Assembly: GCA_004380135.1 (NCBI GenBank)
Contig: QXCR01000043.1
Span: 62,001 to 126,000 of the forward strand
DNA length: 64,000 bases
From: Stemphylium vesicarium
Taxonomy: Eukaryota > Ascomycota > Dothideomycetes > Pleosporales > Pleosporaceae
Reading direction: 5' to 3'
Shown here: in pieces, positions 34,701-47,538 of the stretch
Layout: each line of letters opens with the position of its first letter
How positions within the stretch are numbered: the first letter of the stretch is position 1
Program-made: the position numbers and the translations under genes
The notes under the pieces: generated by a model
Databases searched by the model: none
The model's input: only the letters and a program-made list of their open reading frames with translations
What the model was told of the DNA's origin: nothing

Positions 34701-36227
34701 TTGAGGCTTGAAGGGTCCAGCGTAGTGGAACTGGCAGTGCGGACCACAGCCAAGTGCTTTGGACGAGCGATGTCTCGCATGGAACACCAACGATGCGCCG
34801 CAATAGTGGTGGGGTTGCACACGTGGAAATGCGGCACATCGTCTGTTCTCCAGGCTGCAGGCTGGCTGAGAAACATGACGCTCTCCACAGGTTGTGTAGC
34901 GAGCTCTCACACGCAGACATCGATCGACCTACTGTCGATAGGGTGCAGATCTGCCGAGAGTGTGTAGACATGATGACGACTGAAGATGCTCACAACAATG
35001 CGGAGTCGTGTGAGATTGGGCACTGTCAGCGATTTTTGAGTATGGCCGACAAAGCCGGCGCCTCCTGCATGTCGAGCAATGCAGCCACGCTGACCACACG
35101 GGGAGTGGGCTAAGGCAAGGGTGCAACGTGCAATCCACGTTTTGCGGCCTCAGCAACAATGTTCCGGGCCTCTCGATGTAGTCGACGTGTTCCACCAAAA
35201 ATGAGGCCGGGGGCGATGGGATTGGCGGCCGTGTCCCTGACCACCGCACAGTACAACCAGTTCGTGGACAGACAAAGACATGGTTCGCCACAAAGAACGT
35301 TACGCGAAAACGGGTCCTGCCAAAAATCGAAGAAACGGCGGTGCAGATGCGAAACCCGGGTGTTGCTGGTGTGTAAGAGGCTGGTGTGTTCGCGCAACGA
35401 CGCTTTGCTGCCTTCAGCACCGTCGTGACACCTGCCGATGCCCTGAGATGTCTTTGCGGACTGGACAGCTGCCTGGGTCAGGCCATATTATGGGAGATGC
35501 GCCTCTCAACAGAGCACAGAGGCATCACGGCATGCGCGTACCACTGGCTGTACCGGTCTTGGGTGCAGACGCACACATGCATCAGAGACGTCCCTCTTTG
35601 GGCGCTTTCTCTCGCGTGGCGCGAAGGCGATGGGGGAGCACACGATTCTGTTGCTGCGGTACTACCTGACTACCTGCCTACCTACCCAAAGGCCCGCATC
35701 TATCGGCATCCTCATCCTCTGTCCCGCTGGTGGTCTGCATGCGCGCGACATGTCCCAGAGGTCGCAGCGGGCAGCGGGCAGCAGGGCAATCAATACGGTG
35801 CCTCTCTGAAGCGGGCCCATGGCAGCGGCCGGCCGGTCCCCTTTGTCGGCGTGCGGCGTAGTCATCGGCACCGTCTCACAATGGACAGGGGGCGGCAGAA
35901 GACAGGGATGCCTCGTGGAAGCCCATGATAGCCAAGCGCGTTATTCCCATGCGTTGGTGGACGTGCATGCGGCCATGTGTCTCGTACACGACTAGGAGGC
36001 CGCTGCGGTTAGTGCCTTTGTCATGGCCCAGCTCCAGGGCTAATTCGGCGCCATGCTAGGCCCTCTTAGCTGTCTTAGGAGGGCGGTGTGAGCGACTGTT
36101 CAAGCGGCAGAAGACTCAGTGGTCACGGACCCCCAGACTGAGAAGGCCAATCCCAGCTAGGGTACCCACACATTGCCCTTCAGTGAGGTCCGCGATTTGA
36201 TTCTCCGCGACCATCTTCTGCTCGGCC
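31724..36227. other. 4.5-kb gene-poor region upstream of flbA
   Basis: No confident gene. One weak two-exon model (32648-33119) is listed separately. 33900-34200 is without coding signal. From 34200 to 36200 the DNA is GC-rich with many overlapping short frames on both strands and no domain. This may be the long regulatory region of flbA, but no specific site can be named. Confidence 0.5.
32648..33119 (+). CDS. Possible small membrane protein, weak model
   Basis: Exons 32648-32743 and 32784-33119 joined by a 40-bp intron (GTAAGC, ACTAAC branch-like, ACAG) keep frame and give 143 aa. It is polar except for a hydrophobic segment near the end (IVLALAIVYLIVVVV). The intron is shorter than all others here, and no family is recognised. 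It may be chance or a relic within the island. Confidence 0.25.
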
Positions 36228-38811
36228 ATGCCCTTCCAGACAACATCTTTCTCCCCTTTGACTGTCTCTGTCTCCTCTGAGCCTGACAGCCTGAATCCCC
36301 CCACCAGCGACTCCCTCCAATCCCGTCCCTACGAGCAGCACAAAGTCCCCAGAGATCGCCTCTCTACCGCACCTTCCTCCGAGGCCTCAGACGCTCTTTC
36401 CGTGACTTCGTCAACGAGCAAGAACGATCCACCCGCCTCTTCCTCGCGCTCTCTCCATCACGCTAGACGCTACACACTGTCCCGCTTCCCTCTGCTTCGA
36501 AAAGGCAGCCGCGAATTGAGCAGGACACCCTCCAACTCCAAGAGCCCCACCGACTCGCCCTTCCACGCTACAGGCGCACCACGGGCATCACAGTCAATTG
36601 CGCGCGGCCCCGACATCTCTTCCGCCCGCGAATCCACTTCGAGCCTCTACAACGAGGGCTACGCTACTGCTGAAGAGGCGAGAAATACACAATACTCGTC
36701 AGAGAGGCCAAGAGCAGGCAAACCCGACAAGATGCATCAGACAAGCTCGCGGTTGCTCCGCATGACCGACGATGAGCGACCTTATACGAGGGTGAGTACT
36801 ATTGTCCCTCAATCCTATGTCTTGGCCATTCCAGCAAAGGATACACCTCCATCACACCCAACGGATCCGGGAGCGCATTACATATATGATTTACACGATT
36901 TCGCGCCGGAATTGGCGGCTTGCTCCGCTCAAGATCTCGACAACGGCCATGTTCGAGAAGCTACCAAGGATTCCAGGTGCCGTTGTATCCAAGCCTGCCA
37001 ACAATCATCGGGCATTTGGTAAGAGGACTACTCGATGTTCTTCTGGGCTGGATGAGCCCAGCCGTTCGATGCCGGAAAGCCAGAGGTTTGTTAGAGCACT
37101 GGATTTACCGTCATCATCGTTTTCTGGACTGTTTTTTCAATGCCCCCGGAAAGGCCGGATGTTAGAATTGTGCCCGTTTATACCTCTATAGACACCAGCA
37201 TTTGGACTTGTTACATTGCTAAACTTGAAACCTCCAGAATTTTACTAACACCATTTTCAGGACTTCAAGGACCTCTTCTCAACACTAATGGTCTCGTTAC
37301 CCCTCACAGCGCACCGTGTACGCTTCAGGATGATTGACTACACTTTCACATCTGACGAAGCAATCACCAATCTTGGATCACTCAAGTTTTCTCAGTCCAA
37401 CCGCATGCCAGATCCCAAGGACGCATCACGTGTCGTCACCACAACCACTACGACGACTTTCTCTATGGCCAAGGAGATGGCCCGCTCAGTCTGCCAGAGG
37501 TTCCTTGAAGCCAAGTTTGTCGAATCGGTAGAAGGGAAGACAGACTTCATGAACAAGAGCTCCGTCTGGCAACTTACGCCCAAGGGCATTCACATCTTGG
37601 AGCGCTTCTGTACACGCAACGGCATTGCTTCAGCCCACGTCAGAGCCGTGATTGAATCTAACAGAAACCCACGCCAACTGGTCGTTCTTGAGCGCAGCAC
37701 CGAGACCGACAAGCTTCATCACGACGAACAGACTGTTGAAATCATCTTCCGTCGCTTCATTGGTACCACCGCAAACGAGACTCAATCCGACTCCGACTCA
37801 ATACATGAGTTCGCCAAGTGCGACATCGGCGTCAAGCTTGTCAAGCATCGGCCGAATTCGCAGCGCCAGTATGAGTACACCTTTAACGGCCGCAACGCTG
37901 CCCAATGGTTGATGGACTGCTCTACTATGGTTGATCCCCGCGAAGCTGTAGAGGTTGGCTCTTTGTTCCTGCAGCTCAAGCTCATCGCTCCCGTTGATCC
38001 CCGCAACTCAGACCAGCAATTTCAGCCATCAAAGCAGGTTCACTACTACATCACCAACCACGGCGAGCGCGTAGCGGGGTGGCTTCTTGAAGATGTACCC
38101 TCAGGTGGAGATATCTCTGTCAAGTCAAGAGATGGTGTTGCACGCGACTCCAACAGCAACCGCACCAACGTTATCATCCGCAACCCTTCATGGCGTCTTC
38201 TCTATCGTGAGTTTCTCAAGGAGACCATGTGCGAGGAGAACTTGTCTTTCTTCCTCGAGGTTCAGCAGTTCAACAAGCAGTACAAGGACGCTATCAACGA
38301 CAAGGGTGACAACAAGGTTGAGGTGATCCGTGAGACTCTCGCCGCTGCTTACGGTAAGAAAGAAGTTCATTCTCTTATGACGCATTACTGAACTTTGACA
38401 GGCTTGTACAACGCATTTTTGGCGCCCGGCTCCCCCAACGAGTTGAACATTGATCATAGTCTTCGCACCCAACTAGCGACTCGCATGACCCGCGCAGTCG
38501 GCGATGATGCAGCCATGCTGCAGAGCCTCAACGAAGTTGCATCGCTCTTTGACAAGGCACAGCAATCTATCTTCAAACTGATGTCAAGTGTACGTTGATT
38601 TTACAACCCTATTATGTTACACCAGAACTGATTTGATCCAAGGACTCGGTGCCCAAGTTCATCAAGCATCCCAAGTACGCTCCTCAGCTACGCGGCTTGG
38701 ATGCCGCTGCAGCTACAGCGTATGTCGCCTCACCCACCGCCCTCCGGTCATGAGTTGAACACCCCGCCATTCTCTCACAACAGTTCGACTGGTCTGATAT
38801 CTGCAAGCTGA
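36228..38811 (+). CDS. flbA: Regulator of G-protein signalling, FlbA type (DEP + RGS)
   Basis: Exons 36228-36791, 37261-38353, 38402-38589, 38643-38719 and 38784-38811; introns 469, 48, 53 and 64 bp; 649 aa. The N-terminal 185 residues are Ser-rich and disordered, ending DDERPYTR. After the long intron comes DFKDLFSTLMVSL and NNLGSLKFSQSN-like sequence, then two DEP domains (about 190-480; NAAQWLMDCSTMVDPREA marks the second). The RGS domain is at about 505-635 (NPSWRLLYREFLKETMCEENLSFFLEV...LATRMTRAVGDD). FlbA proteins speed GTP hydrolysis on a heterotrimeric G-alpha, damp vegetative growth signalling and permit conidiation. The last intron is optional: unspliced reading ends at a nearby TGA (38751-38753) with a different tail. 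Confidence 0.94.
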
Positions 38812-41682
38812 ATCAACGATTTGCAAAATCACTAAACCATATCTGGCACATGGCCGCATTTTGGATCGATGGCATTTCTCGCATGGCACTCTTTTTGTCG
38901 ACCATGGCACCACCTCTCCTCTACCTTGCATCCAGTCACAGACTGCGGCGTTCCATGGGCTCTAGGCCAAAAAACATTAGCATCGGGTGGCCGTTTGTGA
39001 GGTTGCTTCTTTTCCTTTTCATCCCTTTATTTTCTTATTTCTGGTAGTTTCACAGCGGGATTGCGATCTGCGACACACGTCACTTGACGCTTGCGATCAG
39101 AGCTGAAAGCTGTTTCTTTTCTGTATAGGCCAAACCTTGAGAGCGAACCGTCGACAGCTTTCAAATTTTTCTGGATGAAGCTTCGGTACTGCTTCGGGTG
39201 TCCTTTTTCTTTGTCTACTTATGAGCGAGTCCACGCGGCGACGATCACTGCGTCTAGATGGCACGACTAGTACGTCTACCCCGAGAGTGGTGGTTACGCT
39301 ATGCTCCGCACCCAATGGACGAGGTTGAGCCTGCTTCGGATTGCATTGTCTAGAACATGTGGTCCTGGGAAGCAGGAATCAGATGGATATTAGATGTTTT
39401 GAACAGTACCACTGTACTCTAATAGGAGGTTTTCCAAGATACCCTCTCTCACTCTATAGAAGAACTCATGACGATGTTACACACTCACGTCCATTCCCTG
39501 ACGCTATCCCGATGAGGGTAGCAAGTATCTCAGCGTTTGCTAAGTACCAAGCCACAGAGATGAGACGCGCTTCCCCAAGCGTGCTGCGCACGTGGCTGAC
39601 GCACGTTGGCGATCGCGTATACTTGCATGCCAAATACCTCGCGATTTGCGCAGAAAGTCTTAATCAAATATGCGCGATCTGGCCTCGACCACGTTAGCAC
39701 TCACACTCTCGCTATTCTACACACTTACCACGAGCACTATGCGGAGTCAAGACCGACCATGAGCTGTCACAGCTCCTCCATGATCGGAACCCTGAATCGG
39801 ACACATGTCTGGTTCTCCCCGGGTTCGTGCATGACCCCGAAAGCTTCTACTGTGGACTTCTGGTTTGGCGTTGCTACATGTCATTTAGGAGAGGGACAAG
39901 CCTCCGCGTTTTGTGGTTGGTGCGGAGGCGTCCGGGCTGGTCTCATTGACCTCGGCATACGTGCGCAGATACAGGTAGTGGGATACGTGGAACTTCGGGG
40001 CCTCCGAGGAGTCGGTTGGATTAGACGGCAGAGGGTTGTGCAGTGAGGCTGCGATGCGAAGTAAGGGACAGGTGAGATGGACGCGTATGGGAAAGCGATT
40101 CACAAGGAAGGACACACGACTAGAAGGTTTGCATGCGAAAAGCCACCATTTTCTGACTACAAATCACATGCCAGAGAACAAGGTGGTTGATTTTCAGATC
40201 TGCATCCTCCCGTACTCAACATATCCACTTGCTCCATTCGACCTTTCCCTCTTTCCCCCGTTCCGCGAGCCAGGCGCGGCAACAAGCCACGACACAAGCG
40301 CATAAGAATTATCACATTTACATGACAATGCTGCCCCGTATGGTACGACTAGACTGCAGAACGGAACAATCCTCTCGGGCCGGTGGTAAACCATGGGAAA
40401 AGTCGTTCGACCGGACCACAGTCGCGCACGCTAGTTACCAGAAGCAGACAATCGTGGTGAGATTAGGTTTTGGTAGATAGAGTTCGAAAGTCCAAACGGC
40501 GTAGTTCATACTCCAGACCTAGTGCATCCAGCCCGCGTGGCTTCTTCGGTCACACTGAGAGTGAAGATCAAGGGGAACCTTGGAACGCGCTCCTCCGCGT
40601 AGAGATGCCCCCCGGAATGGAGAATGTCACCGTAAGCGGCAGAGTTCACGCATGTGGTTCCTTCCGTCGCGTAGTTTCCTCGGACGAGATTTTTTCCTCA
40701 GGGTCACCCAGAGTCGCGTAAACCACGGTAGGGACAGAGTTTGGGCTGCCACATGGTCATGCTTGGTGGCAGAAAATTATTCACGTCCCGGTAAAGTGGT
40801 AACTTTGAGCGTCTCGTGCGTGCGGACGTAACATGAAGTTAATTGTGGTTCGAGGTAAAGGTCGGAGTAGTCGCCGTGCTAGCATTCGCACGTCCGTGTA
40901 GTCATGCACTGTAACAGGATACGGGACTTATCTCCGGTACATACCATGGAGTTACTAGTAGTTGTGGAGCGAACGGAATAAAGGGGACTTGGGGGTGCGT
41001 GAGTGACATGCAGGAGCAGGAGTTTGAGATTCGCATGTGGCGATCGCCCACCAATTGAGCCACAAATCTTGCAGCGGATGTTGGCCCGATGGCTGATCGA
41101 CTTCTCTCGCCCCCCGTCCGCGTTCCGCGCCATGGATGAGTTTTCCCGACCGCTCTCATCGTACCAGAGGAGTTTCGAAAGATGCGTCTCCGAGCTTGCG
41201 TACAGTTTCTAGCACAACGTACATGCATGGGATCGACAGGAACCTCTGCCTAATAGAGTAGGTACAGCAGTCTAAGCGGGTTCCGGGAGGCAGTCGGAAA
41301 AGGGTTGTGGCTTGCGGGCTCGCGGGTTTTAATCCTATGCTCGGGCGCAGGAACAATGACGTACCCGAACGGAAGGTGGAGCGAGGTGCTTAGATGTGCT
41401 TTCACGGGAAGTCGCGATGCGGCACAGGATGGGCCGAGGCCGTCTGAGACGGAACGCTGGACCACGTGAGCACGCGTTGTCGTGTCGCGTCGCATTTTGT
41501 CTGTGCGCCGTGCTTGGCGGGAGTGACGCGATCCTGGCGAACTGTTGGGATAGCGGCGATTAGGCATCAACGACGAGCATCAACACCACGAATTACGAGC
41601 TACTACAATTTTTGCGAGGGCAGGATTTGTTCCAGCGACAGCAACGGAACCGCTTGCATCCATTCGCGCCACAATCGACATC
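38812..41682. other. Intergenic region flbA / chk1
   Basis: 2.9 kb, no supported gene. Frames on both strands are short and without domains. The stretch just before 41683 is presumably the chk1 promoter. Confidence 0.6.
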
Positions 41683-43439
41683 ATGGGCCCCGCACCGCCT
41701 GGAAGTCAGGCCGCCCCTCTACCCACAAACTTGCCCTTCCGGCTTGTCAGCAAGACCATCGGACAAGGCGCATATGCATCGTGGGTTCCTTCATCGTCGC
41801 CACTACTGTCTTCCACTAAAACTGCCACAGTATCCGCAAAGCCGTCCCCCACAATGCACCGAAACCCGTCATTGCCATCAAGTTCATCAACAAAGAACAC
41901 GCGCTCCGCACTGGCCGTTTGACCCCGAAACAGATAAAGATGGAGATTGTGCTGCATCAACATCTTGGGAAACATCACAACATCATCCATTGCCTGGGCT
42001 CTGGTGAGGATGCGCTGTGGACGTGGATTGCTATGGAACTGGCTGAAGGAGGCGACTTGTTTGATAAGATTGAGGCAGATGAGGGCGTGGGTGAGGACAT
42101 CGCGCATTTATACTTCTCGCAGCTTGTCAATGCCGTGGCGTATATGCACAGTATGGGCGTGGCTCATAGGGACATCAAACCTGAGAACGTCCTATTGAGC
42201 GCCGAGGGAGACTTGAAGTTGAGCGACTTCGGACTGGCAGCGCTTTTCAAGAAAGATGGCCAACTGCGGCTTTGCAACACAGTCTGCGGTTCACCACCCT
42301 ACATCGCACCGGAAATCGTTGGCGGGAGGCGAAGTAAGCGCGCAGATGTTCTGGACGTGGGGTACGCAGCGAACATTTGCGACGTCTGGAGTTGCGGTGT
42401 CGTGTTATTCGTTCTCCTCGTCGGCAACACACCCTGGGACGAGCCCACAACGCGATCCGAAGAATTCAAGGAATATGTCGACACAGGAGGTCATACAACC
42501 GATGAGCTCTGGGCTAAGCTTCCGCCTGAGATTGTGAGCTTGCTTCGAGGTATGCTCAAGGTGGACCCAACACAGCGATTTACACTGGACGAAGTACGCA
42601 CACACCCCTGGTTTACACGCACAAACCCATACCTAACACCTTCGGGACGCAATGCCAATCCAGTCGGTCTAGCAACACAGATGCTGTCTCAATTACGCAT
42701 CGACTTCACCCGACCACCCACCCAATCCCAGCGTGCCTTCTCCCAAGGGGAAAATGGTGAAGCAATGGACATTGACACTGAAAACGATCCCCGCCGTTCC
42801 AGCGCCATCCATATCCTCTCCTCGACACAGCCCGAGACACCTTCCGCAGACACGCCTTTTGACTGGGAACGTCCGCCCCGCCTTGCTTCCCACGACGGCC
42901 TCTCCGCCTCCCAACCCATCACCACCGCCCACGCAGCCAGCCACCAAACTCAAACGAGCTCCACGCCCTTCCTATCGCAGCTTCCCTCGTCAACTCAGGA
43001 CATGCTGTCCCAAGACCCCAGCATGACACAATTCAGCTCCCAGCCAGGCGTGCCCTTGACGTTTACCCAGGCCGCTCGCAAATTTGCAGACATCCTCCCT
43101 TCATACTCCATGGCCAGGTTTATTTCCCCACACCCGCTTTCCCTCTTACTCCCCTTGCTCCTCGCTGCGCTGAACCGCCTCGGTGTGCCTGCCCCGTCCT
43201 TTTCCGCTCAGCAGATTGAAGACGCCGAAGCGGGTGGCAGCGTTAGTATACGTGTGAAAATGGCGGATGGGCGGCGCCAGGGACTTAATGGTCATGTTGT
43301 TGTTGAGAAGGCGGTTTATGAGGGCGCGGGTTACTGGGAGGTCAGGTTTGTCAAGGCGAGCGGCGATCCGTTGGAGTGGAGGAGGTTTTTCAAAAACGTG
43401 GTGCTTTGTGTTGGGGATGTTGTGCTGAGACCTAATTAA
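41683..43439 (+). CDS. chk1: Checkpoint serine/threonine kinase Chk1
   Basis: Exons 41683-41780 and 41831-43439 (50-bp intron), 568 aa. N-terminal kinase domain (about 20-310): Gly-rich IGQGAYAS, catalytic Lys in VIAIKF (K50), HRDIKPEN with D147, DFG in LSDFGLA, activation-loop CGSPPYIAPE, then HPWF. The linker is Ser/Thr/Gln-rich with several SQ/TQ sites, as in the ATR-phosphorylated regulatory region of Chk1. The C-terminus (about 440-565) resembles the KA1-like autoinhibitory domain. Chk1 halts mitotic entry after DNA damage. An Arg/Lys insert after the APE motif (GGRRSKRADVLDVGYAAN) is slightly longer than usual. Confidence 0.93.
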
Positions 43440-43726
43440 TTGACTTAAGGCGATAATGTGCAGAGGAGTGGCTGTGTAATGTGGATATTCTATAGAGGGC
43501 GTTGGGGGATGGGTCTGGGTTGGATAGCCAGCTTCGCTTGGGCTTAATGGTATTATGAATGTAGCTTCTATGAATATAGACGGATGATCCGGAATTTGTT
43601 CTTTGGACGAACACTGTGAATGAGGTTTTCGTAGTTGTGCAATAGCGAAGTATCAGAGATTTTCTGTTCAGCCTCAAAAGCTATCAATAATGTTTTCCAC
43701 TTGTGAGTGGCCTATATTCAATTCAT

Positions 43727-46106
43727 CTACAACATCATAGCACTGACAATGGCAGCAGCGACACCAACCACCATCCCACTCATCCGCACGCTACTCGCAG
43801 CGTCTTCTTTATCACCCCCACTTCCACTTCCTCCACCCGCGTCTCCATCTCCATCATCGCCACCATCACCCCTAGCAGGTTGGTCTTCAGCCTTCAGCTC
43901 CCCCGCACCATACGGCTTAAAGCCACCAGAAATCGAGCTCTTGTGCCCTGTACTTCCTTCGACACACTTGCTCTCATCCTGAAACGCATCCCAAGCCTGT
44001 TTCCATGCCGCATCTGGATCCGCATACGTATCCGCCGTGTAAAAGACTCTACAATCGCTAGCTTCGTAGATATATTGCAGCGGGGTACCTGACGCGTCTC
44101 CCTTGCGGACCTGGTCTTGGGATTGCAGACGAGACCCTGTGTCGCCTACGCGCAGCATGACTTGTGGGACATTAGCAATACCCGAGAGGACGTCATCTAA
44201 TTCGGAAAAAGCGGACAAGTCGGCCAAGGAGCTCAGGTTCAAGGCTGTCTCAGCGTAGACTTGCCAATAGAACAGGGGAGTGACTTCGCCGCCTTTGCTG
44301 CCCGTGACAGCTTGGATAGGCTTGTTTTCTGGGCGGCCGCCTACGGTGACAGCTTTGACGCCTGCGAGATTCTTGAGCTCTTCGTGGAACGAGGCGCATG
44401 AGGAGCCGCAGAGCGCGTCTGTGTACATGACTATGTTAGACGCGTTAAAGGGTGTTGGTCGCGTGCCGTTTACAAAACGGAAACCTTCTGGGAGGATAGA
44501 GACTTCGTCGGTGTACTATTTTTTGTCAACGTCAGATCAGGTTGGGAGAGATTATAGAACTTACGTTGTATCGCATGGTCGATGTGTAGCTATCGCCATT
44601 CACCTTCACCGGTCCGTTGAAGTCGTCCCAGCCATTGAAATCTGTTCCTTCGCTATTTCGGAAGTGCCACCAAGACCAATACCGGTAGATAAAGCTCTCT
44701 TCGACATCCTCCGCCACGAAGCTTGAAAAATCACTTTCTTTCGCAGTGTTACCCCTGATCTCATTTATAGCGTCGCCAATCTTGAGGAAGGCATCCGAAG
44801 CCCTGTATCGCTGTCCAGAAAAGGGTTCCATCTCGGGGAAGAGTTGCATGAAAGCGTCCAAAAGAAGATTGGTGTTGCCTCCACCATTTTCGCGCAGATC
44901 GATGATGAGATTTTGTTTATTCTCACTCATGCACTGACTGAGAAATTCTGAGATGGTAGACTGGAACTCGTTGTTGAAATCGGCTTCATCCATGTACGAG
45001 GGATTGCTGAATGAGATAATCTTGAGCACGGCGACATCATCGTAACCGTCGCCGTTGAGAAAATACCCTGCCACGACCCTGCTGGAAGATTCCACAACAG
45101 CTGACGCGTAGTAACCACCGCTAAGCTGGCGCTTGTTGCGGCGGTGGTAGATACCTGTAGGAATACGAGGAACAGGACCAGGGGCGCTGGGAGAGACGAT
45201 GTGAGTGATTTCCGCAGGCGTATGTGGCTTAGGGCGAGCGGTGCCAGGCGAAGCCGTACCGCCTTTGGTACTGGCTGTCATGTAATAGAAGAGATCGCCT
45301 GTGCAAAAGGCGTCGAAGAAGGACTTCCCGTCCGTAATCCCATAGAAACTGAAGTCCGAGCTGGCAGTGTTTAGAGTAGAGGCGGTTGAACCGTTTGCCC
45401 ATGTTATATCTGTACTGTTGCCGTCGTATTTACCCTGGACGATAAATGAGCCGTAACTGTCCGTATCTCCTTTCGCCAACATGTTGTTCAATAAGCCATC
45501 CGAGTCGATATACTGTGACCACGAAGTGGAGAGAAGGAATCCATAAGGGTTCTGGCCGTTGATACTGGCAATTGCAGACACGTCCGAGCTGTGCTTAGCC
45601 AGAGCAGCAACATCATCGGCAACGTACAGTTTTGGAAGCGCTGTGCCGTTCTCGGAGATGGATGCGACATTGAACTCGCGGTAGAAGTCGAAGATTTGGA
45701 GTATGTCCGGTCTGTAGTTGAAGTGGAAGTTGCCTGTCCGTATTGTAATGTTCTGAATAGCGAGCTGAACAGCATATTCGGAAGAGTATGAGCCGAGGTT
45801 GCTTTTGATGCTGTCCAATTCCGCTTCGATATCCAAAGCTCCAAACTCCCAGTCATCTCCGGGATTCTTCAACCATTCAATCTCGGACTGGAATGTCCAT
45901 ATCCTCTTGATTTCATCAACCAGTTGTTCATTGCCTTTGACGTCTACGGGAACAGACTCGAGACATTCGAAGGCGACTTGGGCTTCTATGTAGGCTCCCT
46001 CGTCGAGCTGCGCGGCAGCGACTGCGCAGGGCTCAGAAGATGAGGACTGGCCTACTACTAAGGCTGCGAAAGCCAGAAGCAGAGTGCCTTTGAACATAAT
46101 GGGCAT
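43727..46106 (-). CDS. Secreted GPI-anchored S41-type peptidase-like protein
   Basis: Exons (minus) 46106-44565 and 44515-43727 (49-bp intron), 776 aa. A signal peptide (TLLLAFAALVVGQ, about residues 7-19) is followed by a Cys-containing N-terminal domain. A tail-specific-protease-like fold follows: IIDLRENGGGNTNLLLDAF (the substrate-loop motif of S41/CPAF-type proteases) and, in the second exon, VMYTDALCGSSCASFHEEL around the expected nucleophile Ser. The C-terminus has an Asp/Gly-rich linker and a hydrophobic end (MVVGVAAAIVSAMML) suited to GPI attachment. Such fungal proteins are predicted extracellular serine peptidases of unknown substrate. Confidence 0.85.
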
Positions 46107-47538
46107 GCAGGCCCTAAGATCGATCTTGCTGTGGCAAAAGGGTGCCGCGCAATGCTAAAGAAACAAATAAGATGGATCTAACAAACAACTATACAAAGGA
46201 ACAGAGTGGCTAAAATTATGAAGACCCCTGAGGCTGTGAGAAATCAAACGGTGAAAGGGATGCATCGTCTCAAAGGCTGCAGGATGTCGCCTAACCAAGA
46301 AATGACAATAGACGAACCAGCAGCCGCACCTTGACACACTTTGCTTCTGTCAGTTTAGGCTGCCGGGAGGCCTGAGCTGCCGCATATGGGACGCCTTTGC
46401 AAAGACATGATTCCCGCGCCATGCCCTAGGAGGGTGATTCCTGTTTGTTCCTAGCCTAGATCCCGTTATTTAAGCTGGATGATCACCACCTGCCAATAAC
46501 GCTCGCTTCGCCGCAATCAAAGCGCCATCCATTCAACGTCTTGCAAACTTCTCATGCACCGCCATATGGTGCAGGCCACGGTATCACGTGTTTTTTTGTG
46601 CTCATCCTTCACGTACTGGCTGAAACATGCAACTGCACCACGGCGTTTAGTGCAACAGCCTGTTGGCGTCTTGGCCTTGGGGTATACAAAACCCCTACCA
46701 AGCCTGTCACCCAATAAATTTGCTGAGAATGTCTGAGTTGTTCCTCGTATTGGGAAGTCTACTTTTGGTGACAATGCGTAGAACTTAGAGTGAGCCAAGC
46801 GCGGCACGGCAGTATGCAGGAGGCAGCATGAGCGCGTGAGCGCGGACGAATCTTGCATGCGGTATGGCGTGCGCACGGTTAGGCGAGCAACGCGAGGCTG
46901 CGATATTGACCGGTCAGGCCCAACTACGCCATTTTTGAGGATATTGAACGGTAGCAATACTGAGAATGTGGAGATCTGCAAGATTTTTGTCGCTGGAAGA
47001 TTGGCACAGGTGGTGCCGACGTAATTCTGGAACTGGAGTGACTGTAACATCATGCCAAGCCCTCCCGCCGAGACACGTGAAGGCTGCGAAAAACCTGGGG
47101 AAAGCAAATAACAGAATACATACGACCATGGGCTGTATCCGCGGTTTGAAAATTGTGTGGCATCGCCTAAGCCACAGTGATGGAGGCGCAGTTTTGTAAC
47201 TAAGATGTCAACGCGTTGTTCCAAGTATTCACGGTACTCTATTCTACACTGCGTTCGTGCCTCCCACGTAAAGTGTTAGTCCAACCCCGCCTATGTGCAG
47301 GAAGGAAGGGTGACACATGCCCCCGAAACGAAGCAGCCTTTGCGGGGCGCGAGGCAGATAACGGTCCGCTGCTTGCCTCATTCGAAAATCAGGACTCCCA
47401 AGCTTCAGCCCTAAACCCGCAGAATCGGTCCGTCAATTGCAGACCGCTAGCCAATGTGCGACAAGAGTGACCCGTCACATTTTGCTATCCATATTTGGCC
47501 CCCATCTGTGATACCACTTCGCTAGTGGACTGGTCTAT
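46107..47538. other. Intergenic region, no supported gene
   Basis: 1.4 kb between the peptidase promoter and the end of the kinase relic. A 235-codon minus-strand frame (46517-47224) has no domains and unlikely composition. Confidence 0.55.

Noticed and set aside
34929..35420. 163-codon minus-strand frame upstream of flbA
   Set aside because: Overlaps several equally long frames on both strands; GC-rich DNA gives open frames by chance.
46517..47224. 235-codon minus-strand open frame
   Set aside because: No domain, signal or splice context; composition is like translated non-coding DNA.
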